Program-made: the position numbers and the translations under genes
The notes under the pieces: generated by a model
Databases searched by the model: none
The model's input: only the letters and a program-made list of their open reading frames with translations
Told to the model about the DNA's origin: nothing
In this document: positions 42,056 through 50,533 of the stretch, one piece after another
Layout: every line of letters starts with the position of its first letter
Numbering within the stretch: the stretch's first letter is position 1
NCBI RefSeq assembly: GCF_026898115.1
Contig: NZ_CP114036.1
Coordinates: 7,496,001-7,560,000 of the forward strand
DNA: 64,000 nt
Direction: 5' to 3'
Source of the DNA: Streptomyces sp. S465
GTDB lineage: Bacteria; Actinomycetota; Actinomycetes; Streptomycetales; Streptomycetaceae

Positions 42056-43606
42056 TCAGGGATGCCGTCGCACGATCATGTCCGCGCACTTCTCGCCGAT
42101 CATCATCGTCGTGACGCACGGATTGACGGCGATGAGGAACGGCATGGCCGAGCCGTCCGCGACCCGCAGCCCCCGCACGCCCTTGACCCTCAGCTGCGGA
42201 TCGAGCGGTGCGTCAGGGTCCTCGGGCGGGCCCATCCGCACGGTGCACGCCGGGTGGTAGGCGGTGTTGTGGGTCTCGCGGACATAGCCGGCCAGCTCGT
42301 CGTCGCTGTGCACATCGGGCCCGGGGGCCAGCTCGGCGCCCGCCCACAGGGCCAGCGCGGGCCGGGCGGCGATCTTGCGGGCGAGCAGCAGACCGCGGGT
42401 CATGATCTCCATGTCGTAGCCGTCGGTGAAGTAACGCGGGTCCACCCGCGGCTTGTCGCGGAAGTCCCGGCTGGCCAGCCGCACGGTGCCCCGGGAGCGG
42501 GCGCGGGTGACGTTCGGGGTGAGACAGAAGGCGTTCTCCGAGGTGGGATAGGAGCGGCGGTAGGTGTTCAGGTCGAAGGGCACCGCGCCGTAGTGGAACA
42601 TCAGATCGGGGCGGTCCAGGCCGGACTCGGTGGCGGCGAAGATGCCGATCTCCCACCACTGGGTGGAGGTGGTGACCATGGGCTGCTCGGCGTTCCACAT
42701 GATGACGCCCTCGGGGTGGTCCTGGAGGTTCTGCCCGACACCGGGGGAGTCCACCAGCACCTCCACCCCCGACTCCCGCAGATGCCCGGCGGGACCGATG
42801 CCGGAGAGCATCAGCAGCTTCGGGGTGTCGATGGCGCCGCAGGAGACGATGACCTCGCGCCGGGCGTGCACCCGCAGGGTGCGGACCAGATCGGGGGGGA
42901 GGTAGTCCACCCCGACACAGCGCCGGTCCTCGTCCAGGACCAGCCGCTTGGCCCGCAGTTCGGTACGCACCCGCAGATTGGGCCGGGAGTCCATGACGGG
43001 GTGGAGGTAGGCGACCGAGGCGGAGCAGCGGGTGCCGTCCTCGCGGGCGTTGATCTGGAACCAGTTGGCGCCGCGCAGCACCGTCGTGCCGGTGTTGAAC
43101 GGGGTGATCGGGATGCCCGCCTCCTCGCAGGCCGTCAGCACCGCCCGGCCGCACGGGTCCTCCGGCGGCACGGTGCGGATCCTGACCGGGCCGTCGCGGC
43201 CGTGGTGGTCGCCGGGCGCGTCGTTGTCCTCCAGACGCCGGAACAGCGGGGCGCAGTCGGCCGCCGACCAGCCGTGCAGCCCCATGGCCGCCCATTCGTC
43301 GAGGTCCTCGGCGGGCGCCCAGAAGGCGATGCAGGAGTTGTGCGAGGAGCAGCCGCCGAGCACCTTGGCGCGGGCGTGGCGCAGAAAGCTGTTGCCCCTC
43401 TCCTGCGGTACGACCGGGTAGTCCCAGTCGTAGCCGGACCCCAGCAGCGACATCCAGCGGTTCAGCCGCAGCACGTTGTCGTCCCCGAGGTCCGACGGGC
43501 CCGCCTCCAGCAGGCATACGCTCACCGAGGGGTCCTCGGACAGCCGCGCCGCGACCACCGAACCGGCCGTACCGCCGCCGACCACCACATAGTCGAACTC
43601 GTCCAC
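42056..43606 (-). CDS. GMC-family oxidoreductase, choline dehydrogenase/oxidase-like
   Basis: 516 residues from GTG at 43606, where the FAD Rossmann motif EFDYVVVGGGTAGSVVAARL begins. GMC signatures: KVLGGCSSHNSCIAFWAP, SCGAIDTPKLLMLSGIGPAG, and the C-terminal NPCVTTMMIGEKCADMIV with the active-site region NTAYHPACTVRMG. It oxidises a primary alcohol. With the aldehyde dehydrogenase upstream it may convert choline to glycine betaine, an osmoprotectant, but other alcohols are possible. Confidence 0.88.
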   Translation of the reverse strand: MDEFDYVVVGGGTAGSVVAARLSEDPSVSVCLLEAGPSDLGDDNVLRLNRWMSLLGSGYDWDYPVVPQERGNSFLRHARAKVLGGCSSHNSCIAFWAPAEDLDEWAAMGLHGWSAADCAPLFRRLEDNDAPGDHHGRDGPVRIRTVPPEDPCGRAVLTACEEAGIPITPFNTGTTVLRGANWFQINAREDGTRCSASVAYLHPVMDSRPNLRVRTELRAKRLVLDEDRRCVGVDYLPPDLVRTLRVHARREVIVSCGAIDTPKLLMLSGIGPAGHLRESGVEVLVDSPGVGQNLQDHPEGVIMWNAEQPMVTTSTQWWEIGIFAATESGLDRPDLMFHYGAVPFDLNTYRRSYPTSENAFCLTPNVTRARSRGTVRLASRDFRDKPRVDPRYFTDGYDMEIMTRGLLLARKIAARPALALWAGAELAPGPDVHSDDELAGYVRETHNTAYHPACTVRMGPPEDPDAPLDPQLRVKGVRGLRVADGSAMPFLIAVNPCVTTMMIGEKCADMIVRRHP

Positions 43607-43745
43607 GGGCCTCTCGCCTCTTCTCACGGGGGGTGGTGACGGCGGCGTGCTCGGCGAGCACACCCGTACCCGTCGTCGTCCGTGCCGTTGTGCGAGGACC
43701 CCTCCGGCCGGGGCTCCGACGGAGGTCCGGCCGGTCCGGCCGCCG

Positions 43746-45215
43746 TCACTCGAACCACCGCTGCGGGCGGGGTGCGGTGTTGCGCCAGATGTGCTTGAGC
43801 TCCTGGTATTCGTGCAGCCCCGACGGGCCCAGCTCACGGCCGATACCGGACTGTTTCATCCCGCCCCACTCGGCCCGCGGGAGATACGGATGGAAGTCGT
43901 TGATCCAGACGGTTCCGGCCCGCAGCCGGGACGCCACCCGGTGCGCCTTCTCCGCGTCCTGCGTCCACACCCCGCCCGCCAGGCCGTACACCGTGTCGTT
44001 GCCGAGCGCGACCGCCTCGTCCTCGTCCCGGAACCGCTCCACGGTGAGCACCGGACCGAAGGACTCCTCCTGCACCACGGACATGTCCGGGGTGCAGTCG
44101 TCCAGGACGGTCGGCAGGTAGTAGAAGCCCCTCTCCAGCGCCGGGTCGTCGGGCAAGGTCCCGCCGCAGCGCAGCACCGCGCCCTCGTCGATCCCCGCCG
44201 CCACATAGTCGGCGATCTTCCGGCGGTGCTCGGCGGAGATCAGCGGACCGGCGCGGGCGTGCTCGTCGAACGGTCCGCCCAGCCGGATGTTCCGGGCCCG
44301 GTGCACGATCTCGTCGACGAACGCGTCATGCAGCTGCTGCTGGACCAGCAGCCGTGCACCGGCCGAGCAGACCTGCCCGGAGTGCAGGAACACCGCCGTG
44401 AGCGCGTAGTCGACGGCCGTGTCGAAATCGCAGTCGGTGAAGACGAGATTGGGGTTCTTGCCGCCCAGCTCCAGGGCGAGCTTCTTCACCGTGGGCGCGA
44501 CCGCCGCCATGATCCAGCGGCCGGTGGCCGCCCCGCCGGTGAAGGACACCATGTCCACCCGATCGTCGGTGACCAGCGGCGCGCCCGCGGTGGCTCCCGA
44601 GCCGAGGATCAGATTGGCGGCACCACCCGGCAGCCCGGCCTCTGCCAGCAGCCGCATCAGATGGATCGCGGTGTGCGGGGTCAGCTCGCTGGGCTTGAGG
44701 ACGAAGGTGTTCCCGGCGGCCAGCGCGGGCGCCACCTTCCAGGCCGTCTGGAGCAGCGGATAGTTCCACGGCGTGATCAGCGCACACACCCCGACCGGTT
44801 CGTGCACCACCCTGCTGTCGATCTCCGGACTGCCCACCTCCACCACCCGCCCGGCGCCGGCGGAGGAGATGAGATCGCCGAACCAGCGGAAGCAGTTGGC
44901 GATGTCGTCCAGGTCGTACTCGCTCTCGACCAGCCGTTTCCCGGTGTCCATGGACTCGGCGCGGGCGAGCGTCGGCTTCTCGCGCACCAGCAGATCGGCC
45001 ACCCGCAACAGCAGCCCGCCCCGCTCGGCGGCCGGGGTGCCGGGCCAGGACCCGCGGTCGAAGGCGTCCCGGGCGGCCGCCACCGCGGCGGCCGCGTCCT
45101 TGGGCCCCGCCTCGTCGACCACGGCGACCAGCGAGCCGTCCGCGGGACAGCGGATCTCGCGGCTGTGTCCGTCGAGGGCGGTCGTCCAGTGGCCGCCGAT
45201 GAACAGCTCCGGCAT
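43746..45215 (-). CDS. aldehyde dehydrogenase, betaine-aldehyde dehydrogenase-like
   Basis: 489 residues from ATG at 45215 with GGAGG 5 nt upstream. Standard ALDH elements: ITPWNYPLLQTAWKVAPALA, VSFTGGAATGRWIM, catalytic Glu in LALELGGKNPNLVF, catalytic Cys in HSGQVCSAGARLLV, and ESFGPVLTVERF. It oxidises an aldehyde with NAD(P), probably betaine aldehyde made by the downstream GMC enzyme 139 nt away. Confidence 0.92.
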   Translation of the reverse strand: MPELFIGGHWTTALDGHSREIRCPADGSLVAVVDEAGPKDAAAAVAAARDAFDRGSWPGTPAAERGGLLLRVADLLVREKPTLARAESMDTGKRLVESEYDLDDIANCFRWFGDLISSAGAGRVVEVGSPEIDSRVVHEPVGVCALITPWNYPLLQTAWKVAPALAAGNTFVLKPSELTPHTAIHLMRLLAEAGLPGGAANLILGSGATAGAPLVTDDRVDMVSFTGGAATGRWIMAAVAPTVKKLALELGGKNPNLVFTDCDFDTAVDYALTAVFLHSGQVCSAGARLLVQQQLHDAFVDEIVHRARNIRLGGPFDEHARAGPLISAEHRRKIADYVAAGIDEGAVLRCGGTLPDDPALERGFYYLPTVLDDCTPDMSVVQEESFGPVLTVERFRDEDEAVALGNDTVYGLAGGVWTQDAEKAHRVASRLRAGTVWINDFHPYLPRAEWGGMKQSGIGRELGPSGLHEYQELKHIWRNTAPRPQRWFE

Positions 45216-45478
45216 GGGTGCCTCCGGGCTCGGACGACGGTGGCCGGCCCCGGGGTGGATCCATCGACGCACTCGGCCGGCCCACACACCGAGCCTAAGT
45301 GGCGCCGGTCCCGCTCGCACGGCGTACGGAAGGCGTCGGGCGCGGAAGGCTCGGGGCGGGGAAAGCTCCGGGCGGGGCGGGCGGCGATGGCTCCCGGGAA
45401 CGGGTGCCGCGGGAAGGGGTGCCCTGGGGTGCCCTGGGAGCGGGTGCCCCGGGAAACCATCCGCCGGCCGTGCTCGGC

Positions 45479-47869
45479 TCAGCCGCTCTGGTGCCAGGCC
45501 CCGTCGGCGTAGTCGTACCCGTATTCGGGGCGCCCCTTGACGCCGCTGGTGCGGAACGGCGAGCCGTGGTCGTCGATCCGCAGCGTCCCCGAGCGGCCGC
45601 CGCTCGTCCAGTCCAGCTCCAGGTACCAGCTACAGTCGCAGCCGGACGTCCGGGCGTTGACCAGCAGCACCTCCGGATCGGAGGCCGAGACCCGGTAGGG
45701 GAGGCGAACGGCCGGGATCGGCTTGCCGCCGTCATTGCCGTCGGTGGGGCGGGCCAGCGGACGGGCGGCGTCCAGGTTGACCGAGAAGGCGCGCGGGGTG
45801 AGGGAGCCCCCACAGCCGTTCTCCATGGCGAACGACGACCACGCGAGCGGGGTGCGGCGGCCCACGACCCGTACGTGCAGGGCCTGGAGGACGACCGCCG
45901 ACGAGGCGCGGCCCTGCACCGTGACCTCGACATTGGTGGTCCCGCCGTGCACCGCGCCATGGGCGGCGGCCCAGGTCGGGGCGTCCTGCTCGGTGGGCGG
46001 CGGGGCAACCTCGGACGGGGGCCGGTCGATGAGATAGCGGTGGTCGCAGCCGTTCTCCCAGACATGGGAACGGGTGGAGAGGGTGAGCGGGGTCCGGGTG
46101 GAACCGCCATCGCCCGGCCCCTTGGCCGAGCCGGTCCCGGGGGAGCCGGAGGGAGCGCCTCCGGCCTTCCGCTCGTCGTCACGTTCGCCCTTCGCGCCGT
46201 CGCGGGGCGCGCCGGACGCGTCGTCGCCGTCCGTCTCCTGACGGTCCAGCCGCCCACGGGCGGACGGCCCGGCGGACGGGGCGGACGAGGGGGCGGTGGC
46301 GGTGGGGGGTGAGGCCGCCGCGTCCTGCCGCCCGTCCGCACCGGGCGGCCGCACCTCGACCGCCGTGACGGCGAGCACGACGACGGCGGCGGCCCCGGCC
46401 AGCAACGCCCACGGCCGCCGCACCCGTGCCCCGACGACGGCCTCCCCACCGCCCCCCGCCACCGCCCGCAACCCCCGCCGCCCACCGGCCACGGGCCCGG
46501 CCTCCGCCTTGGCGCCACCCCCGAAGCCGCGCGGCACCCGCCCCCACCCGCCCGCCACGGACGGCACCCGCCCGCCGCCGCCCCGCCCGGTGGTGTGCCT
46601 GGGGCGGTGTGCGGTCCCGCGTTGGGGTGCGGTCCCGGGCTCGTGTGTGGTCTCGGGCTGGGGTGTGGTCCTGGGCCGGTGCGCGGTCCCGGGCCGGTGC
46701 GCGTCCTCGTGCCGGGGTGTGTCCTCGTGCCGGTCCGTTTTTCCGCGCCGGGGTGGGTTCCCGTGCTGGTGTGCGGTCCCGCGTTGGGGTGCGTCCTGGG
46801 GCTGGGGTGCGTCCTCGTGCCGGTCTGCGTCGGCGTGCTGGGGTGTGTCCTCGTGCCGGTCTGCGTCGGCGTGCTGGTGTGCGGTCCTGGACCGGTCCGT
46901 GTCCCCGTGCTGGGGTGTCTCCCCGTGCCGGTGTGCGGTCCCGCGCTGGAGTTCGGTCCTGGGCCGGTCCATACCCCCGCGCCGGTGTGCATCCCCGGAC
47001 TCGTATGCATCCTGGGGCTGGGGTGCATTGCCGGACCCGTGTGCGTCCTGAGGGTGGGGTGCGTCCTCGTGCCGGTGTGCATTCCCGGACCTGTGCGCGT
47101 CCTGGGGCTGGGGCGCGGTCCCGTACCGGTCTGTGTCGCCGCGCTGGTGTGCGGTCCCGCGCCGGTCTGCGTCGCTGCGCCGGTCCGTGTCCTCGTGCCG
47201 GTCCGTGTCCCCGCGTTGGGATGCGTTCCCGTGGCGGTGTGTGGCGTCACGGCCGGGTGCCGTCTGGTCCTGCTCGGTGCTGACGGCGGGGTGGCCCGGT
47301 GAGGGGGCGGCCGCGGTGTCGGTTTGGTGCGCGGGCGGGCGGGGGTCGGTGGCCTTCGCCAGGTTCTCGGTCCCGGTATCGGTGGCCTCACCAGGAGGAG
47401 GGGCCGGTCGGGCGTCGGGGCTCGCGATGACGGTCTCGGCGGCGTCCGACGGGGCGTCAGGCGCGTCGGACGGGTCGTCGTCGGCGCCGCCTCGTGCGGC
47501 GGCCGCGCCCTCGTCGCCGACCGGGCGTACGGCGTCGGCCGCGCCCCCGCGCGGGGCCGACGCCGTGCCCTCACGGTCGGCCTCACGGTCGGCCTCGCGG
47601 TCGGCCGCGCGGGCGCGGCGTCTGGCGGCGTCCGCGCGGACCCAGCGGCGGTGGAGGGCGAGCAGTTCCTCAGAAGTGGCGCCGCACAGCCGGGCGAAGC
47701 GCTCGACGGGGGCGTAGTCCGCCGGGACCGCGTCGCCATTGCAATAGCGGTGCAGCGTGGACGCGCTGACGTGCAGTCGCGTGGCCAGCGAGCCGTAACT
47801 GCGGCCCGAGCGCTCCTTCAGCGCACGCAAGCGTTCGGCGAAGTCCTCGACCTCTTTGGCGTTCCCCAC
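45479..47869 (-). CDS. membrane-spanning HTH regulator with long His/Asp/Arg-rich repeat and extracellular domain
   Basis: 796 residues if started at GTG 47869; GTGs at 47875/47878 and an ATG at 47989 are alternatives. Residues 1-80 are an XRE-type HTH (EVEDFAERLRALKERSGRSY, LHVSASTLHRYCNGDAVPAD). An acidic/Ala-rich linker leads to about 220 residues of degenerate His/Asp/Arg/Gln repeats (about 207-428), then a transmembrane helix (WALLAGAAAVVVLAVTAVEV) and an extracellular domain with several cysteines (WENGCDHRY, FAMENGCGGS, TSGCDCSWYLEL). DNA binding inside and a sensor outside suggest a one-component membrane regulator. Target and ligand are unknown. Confidence 0.8.
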   Translation of the reverse strand: MGNAKEVEDFAERLRALKERSGRSYGSLATRLHVSASTLHRYCNGDAVPADYAPVERFARLCGATSEELLALHRRWVRADAARRRARAADREADREADREGTASAPRGGAADAVRPVGDEGAAAARGGADDDPSDAPDAPSDAAETVIASPDARPAPPPGEATDTGTENLAKATDPRPPAHQTDTAAAPSPGHPAVSTEQDQTAPGRDATHRHGNASQRGDTDRHEDTDRRSDADRRGTAHQRGDTDRYGTAPQPQDAHRSGNAHRHEDAPHPQDAHGSGNAPQPQDAYESGDAHRRGGMDRPRTELQRGTAHRHGETPQHGDTDRSRTAHQHADADRHEDTPQHADADRHEDAPQPQDAPQRGTAHQHGNPPRRGKTDRHEDTPRHEDAHRPGTAHRPRTTPQPETTHEPGTAPQRGTAHRPRHTTGRGGGGRVPSVAGGWGRVPRGFGGGAKAEAGPVAGGRRGLRAVAGGGGEAVVGARVRRPWALLAGAAAVVVLAVTAVEVRPPGADGRQDAAASPPTATAPSSAPSAGPSARGRLDRQETDGDDASGAPRDGAKGERDDERKAGGAPSGSPGTGSAKGPGDGGSTRTPLTLSTRSHVWENGCDHRYLIDRPPSEVAPPPTEQDAPTWAAAHGAVHGGTTNVEVTVQGRASSAVVLQALHVRVVGRRTPLAWSSFAMENGCGGSLTPRAFSVNLDAARPLARPTDGNDGGKPIPAVRLPYRVSASDPEVLLVNARTSGCDCSWYLELDWTSGGRSGTLRIDDHGSPFRTSGVKGRPEYGYDYADGAWHQSG
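46585..47250 (-). repeat. degenerate tandem repeat encoding a His/Asp/Arg/Gln-rich stretch
   Basis: Within the HTH regulator gene, elements such as GTGCGTCCTCGTGCCGGT recur roughly every 30-60 nt on the plus strand, giving peptides like DADRHEDTPQH, DTDRHEDT and PQPQDAH. One 45-nt piece around 46800-46880 is nearly duplicated. The repeat probably varies in length between strains. Confidence 0.7.
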
Positions 47870-48125
47870 GCCCACCACCCCCCATATCGGCCCCGGTATC
47901 GCGGCATCGTCCCGCGGGCGTCCCGCGAGCTCCTCGCGAGCGCGTTCCAGGGTGTTGTCATACCCCCAAGTCAGCGTACGTGCAGGCATTCCAGCGTCCC
48001 GAATGCCACGCCAGCCGTAGCGGCCACGGCCACGTGGCGCACACGCTTGTCCCGCCGTCGCGACCTGCCGGTGCGGCGGCGACATGCTGAGATCCTGAGA
48101 TCGGGAAGAGACGAGGAACCACCTC

Positions 48126-48809
48126 ATGCGCAAGCCCACGCACGCACTTCGCGGCGCCGCGCTCGGCGGCGTGTCCGCGGCCGCCGCCGTGGCCGTGGCC
48201 GTGGCCGGAACCGGACCGGCCCACGCCCAGACCCACGCCCAGGCCCACGCACCGGCGGCCCGGACCACGGCGCAGGCCGTCCCCCGGAGCACCCCCGCCC
48301 ACCTCGTGCCGAGGGAACTCCCGCCGCATCCGAAGTCCGACTGGTACGCGAGCGATGTCACCGAGGGCCTGCCCGAGACCGCTCCGTTCTGCGTCGAGAA
48401 GACCCTGCCGTCGGCCGGGGCGACCCACCGCGCCTTCTGGACCGAGTACGACACCGGCGCCACCCAGATCGTGGTCAGGACCGGCACGGTGGAAGCCGCC
48501 CGTAAGCTCGCCGCCGCGGCCGAGCAGAAGATCCGCAACTGCGCCGCCGACTGGCAGCGCGACTACCCGCAGGGCACCGCCTCATGGCGGGACTACGGCG
48601 CGCTGACGGCCGAGGACGGCGCCCACGTCTACGGTGTCCACACCTCGTACCCGGACTCGGAGCCCGGCATCCACCTCTTCGGGGTGGGGCGCGACGGCCG
48701 GACCGTCACCGTCGTGGCGTGGGGTCAGATGGGCGACTACGACCAGGCGCCGCTGGCCGACTTCAAGCGGACCACCGCCACCGCCGTGGTCAAGCTGTAC
48801 CACCCGTGA
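48126..48809 (+). CDS. secreted protein, PknH-extracellular-domain-like
   Basis: 227 residues. Signal peptide (MRKPTHALRGAALGG, hydrophobic AAAAVAVAVAG, cleavage at AHA). The mature region has a beta-alpha fold with FCVEKTLPSAG and NCAADWQRDYP cysteines, ending GQMGDYDQAPLADFKRTTAT. Similar short secreted proteins resemble the sensor domain of mycobacterial PknH. Divergent from the membrane HTH regulator, which may control it. Confidence 0.75.
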   Translation: MRKPTHALRGAALGGVSAAAAVAVAVAGTGPAHAQTHAQAHAPAARTTAQAVPRSTPAHLVPRELPPHPKSDWYASDVTEGLPETAPFCVEKTLPSAGATHRAFWTEYDTGATQIVVRTGTVEAARKLAAAAEQKIRNCAADWQRDYPQGTASWRDYGALTAEDGAHVYGVHTSYPDSEPGIHLFGVGRDGRTVTVVAWGQMGDYDQAPLADFKRTTATAVVKLYHP

Positions 48810-49151
48810 CGGGGACGGGTCCCGAGAGGGTCCGAGGAAGATGACGGGGCCGAGGGGTCTGACGGGGAGCCGGGCCTGAGGGGGGCCAACGGACAGCTGA
48901 CCGGGAACCAGGCAGCGGCCCGAGGGGGAGGGCCCGAGGGGAGGGCCCAAGGGGGGCTTGACGGGGGAGGGGGAGGGGGACCGGTGGCGGCAACGCGGGG
49001 GCACGGGGGTGCGCGCGTCGCCGTCACCTCCCCGGAGCCCGGTGGCTCGCACGTCCCGCGCTCACTCCGCCGAATCGGCTACACCCGGGCGGGTGGCCGA
49101 TATGGTCGGAAGACGCCGCACCATAGGACGTCCGACCGTCGGAGGTTATCC
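48810..49151. other. G-rich intergenic spacer
   Basis: The first 180 nt are G-rich (GGGGGAGGG-type runs) with no gene-like frame. The end carries the GPP34 upstream region: TAGGACGTCCGACCGTCGG (49124-49142), then GGAGG before the GTG start. The same AGGACGTCCGAC core recurs at 53523. Confidence 0.4.
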
Positions 49152-49838
49152 GTGCCGAACGGCTCGCTCTCCCTCGCCGCCTCGCTCTACCTGCTCTCCT
49201 ACGACCCCGAGACCGGCCGCCCCACCGGTGCTCACACCGCCCTCCTGGTCCGCGCCGCCGCCCTCACCGAACTCGTCCAGCGGGGCCTGCTCACTGACAG
49301 CGACGGCAGCCCCTGCCCGGTGGCCGACGCGTTCACCGGGGACCAGGCGCTCGACGGGCTGCTGGAACTGATCGGTGAATCCCGGCCACGCAGCTGGCAG
49401 GTCTGGGTGGGGCACCACCCGCGGCTCACCGAGCACGCGGTCCGCGACCAGATGGTGGCGGCCGGCTATGTGCGGCAGAAGGGGAGGCGGGTGCTGGGGC
49501 TGTTCCCGGCCAAGGAGTACGTGCTGGAACGGCCCGAGCAGGCGGCCGGGATGCGGGACGACGCGGTGCGCGCGCTGCACGGTGGGCAGCCGGCGGCCGA
49601 CGTGTCCGAACGGGACGCGGCGCTGGTCACCCTCGCGGCCGCGGGCGAGCTGCGGACGGTGGTGACGGCCACGGACGCCAAGGTCCGCAAGGACCGGATC
49701 CTTGAACTGGGGGAGCGCTGCGGAGGCATGGGCCCGGTGCTGGAGAAGGCGATCGCGCAGGTGCGGACGGCGCTCGCCGCCGCCGTCGTCACGACCATGC
49801 TGACGACGACCACGGTCACGACCACGACCACGACCTGA
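49152..49838 (+). CDS. GPP34 (GOLPH3/Vps74) family protein
   Basis: 228 residues from GTG at 49152 with GGAGG 6 nt upstream. GOLPH3-type layout: LSLAASLYLLSYDPETGRPT, LVRAAALTELVQRGLL, and VRDQMVAAGYVRQKGRRVLG with the beta-hairpin. Eukaryotic relatives bind phosphatidylinositol-4-phosphate; the bacterial role, common in Streptomyces, is unknown. The last 12 residues are almost all threonine (LTTTTVTTTTTT), encoded by an ACGACC repeat. Confidence 0.88.
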   Translation: MPNGSLSLAASLYLLSYDPETGRPTGAHTALLVRAAALTELVQRGLLTDSDGSPCPVADAFTGDQALDGLLELIGESRPRSWQVWVGHHPRLTEHAVRDQMVAAGYVRQKGRRVLGLFPAKEYVLERPEQAAGMRDDAVRALHGGQPAADVSERDAALVTLAAAGELRTVVTATDAKVRKDRILELGERCGGMGPVLEKAIAQVRTALAAAVVTTMLTTTTVTTTTTT

Positions 49839-49875
49839 CCCTCACCGTAGCGGCCGCTCGACCGCCGGTACCGGC

Positions 49876-50289
49876 TCAGGCGTCGTTCAGCAGCGACGCC
49901 AGCCCCCCGTCCAGGTCGAGCTCCCCGGCCTCGTGGCCCTCGGGCACGACGGCGTACGAGCGGCCGAGGAATCTGCGGAGGTCGCCGGTGTCGAACTGGA
50001 CCATGGCCATGCCCTCCGGGGCGTGGAACTCCAGGACCGTCCGCTGCGGTCCGCACGGCCACATCTGCACGTCCCCGCTGCCCGCCGGGCCCCGCAGCCC
50101 GGCCGCGAGCAGCTCCCGCCCGAACGTCCACTCCACGGCGGAGCCGTCGAGGGACGCGGAGGGCGGAAAGGAGACATGGACGGCGAACGGGTCGTTCCGC
50201 TCATAGTGCAGACACGCCGGGATCGCGCGTGACTCGGGTGTCGACGCGATGAGCTGCGCCTGGACGGCTTGGTCGATGACTGTGGTCAC
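49876..50289 (-). CDS. SsgA-like sporulation/cell-division protein (SALP)
   Basis: 137 residues. SsgA-family features: a PACLHYERNDPFAVHVSF core, VEWTFGRELLAAGL, GDVQMWPCG, LEFHAPEGMAMVQFDTGDLR, and a tail ending LASLLND. SALPs occur in sporulating actinomycetes and control septum placement and wall remodelling. Together with the endonuclease V and FadAB genes nearby it may correspond to SsgD, but I cannot separate the paralogues. Confidence 0.9.
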   Translation of the reverse strand: MTTVIDQAVQAQLIASTPESRAIPACLHYERNDPFAVHVSFPPSASLDGSAVEWTFGRELLAAGLRGPAGSGDVQMWPCGPQRTVLEFHAPEGMAMVQFDTGDLRRFLGRSYAVVPEGHEAGELDLDGGLASLLNDA

Positions 50290-50533
50290 GTCGGCTCCCT
50301 TGCGATGGGTGCGGGGCGCTGTTCCCTTACGACTTACGACTCCCTACGACCGTTAAGACGTCTGGGCGATGAGGGCAGTGCACCCGTTTTCGGAGTGACG
50401 TGCGTCACGACTGATTTTTCGCCGGGACATACGGCATTTAGGGTGGCCAAACCATGCAAGGTCTCGGGCGCCGTGCGGAGCTGTTACAGAACGTCGGCAG
50501 TGTCGAGGCACCCGTCCCAGGGGTTGTTCCACC

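Noticed and set aside
45295..47739. 814-codon minus-strand frame rich in Thr/Pro/Arg
   Set aside because: An alternative frame of the HTH regulator gene; it only looks repetitive because that gene carries a tandem repeat.
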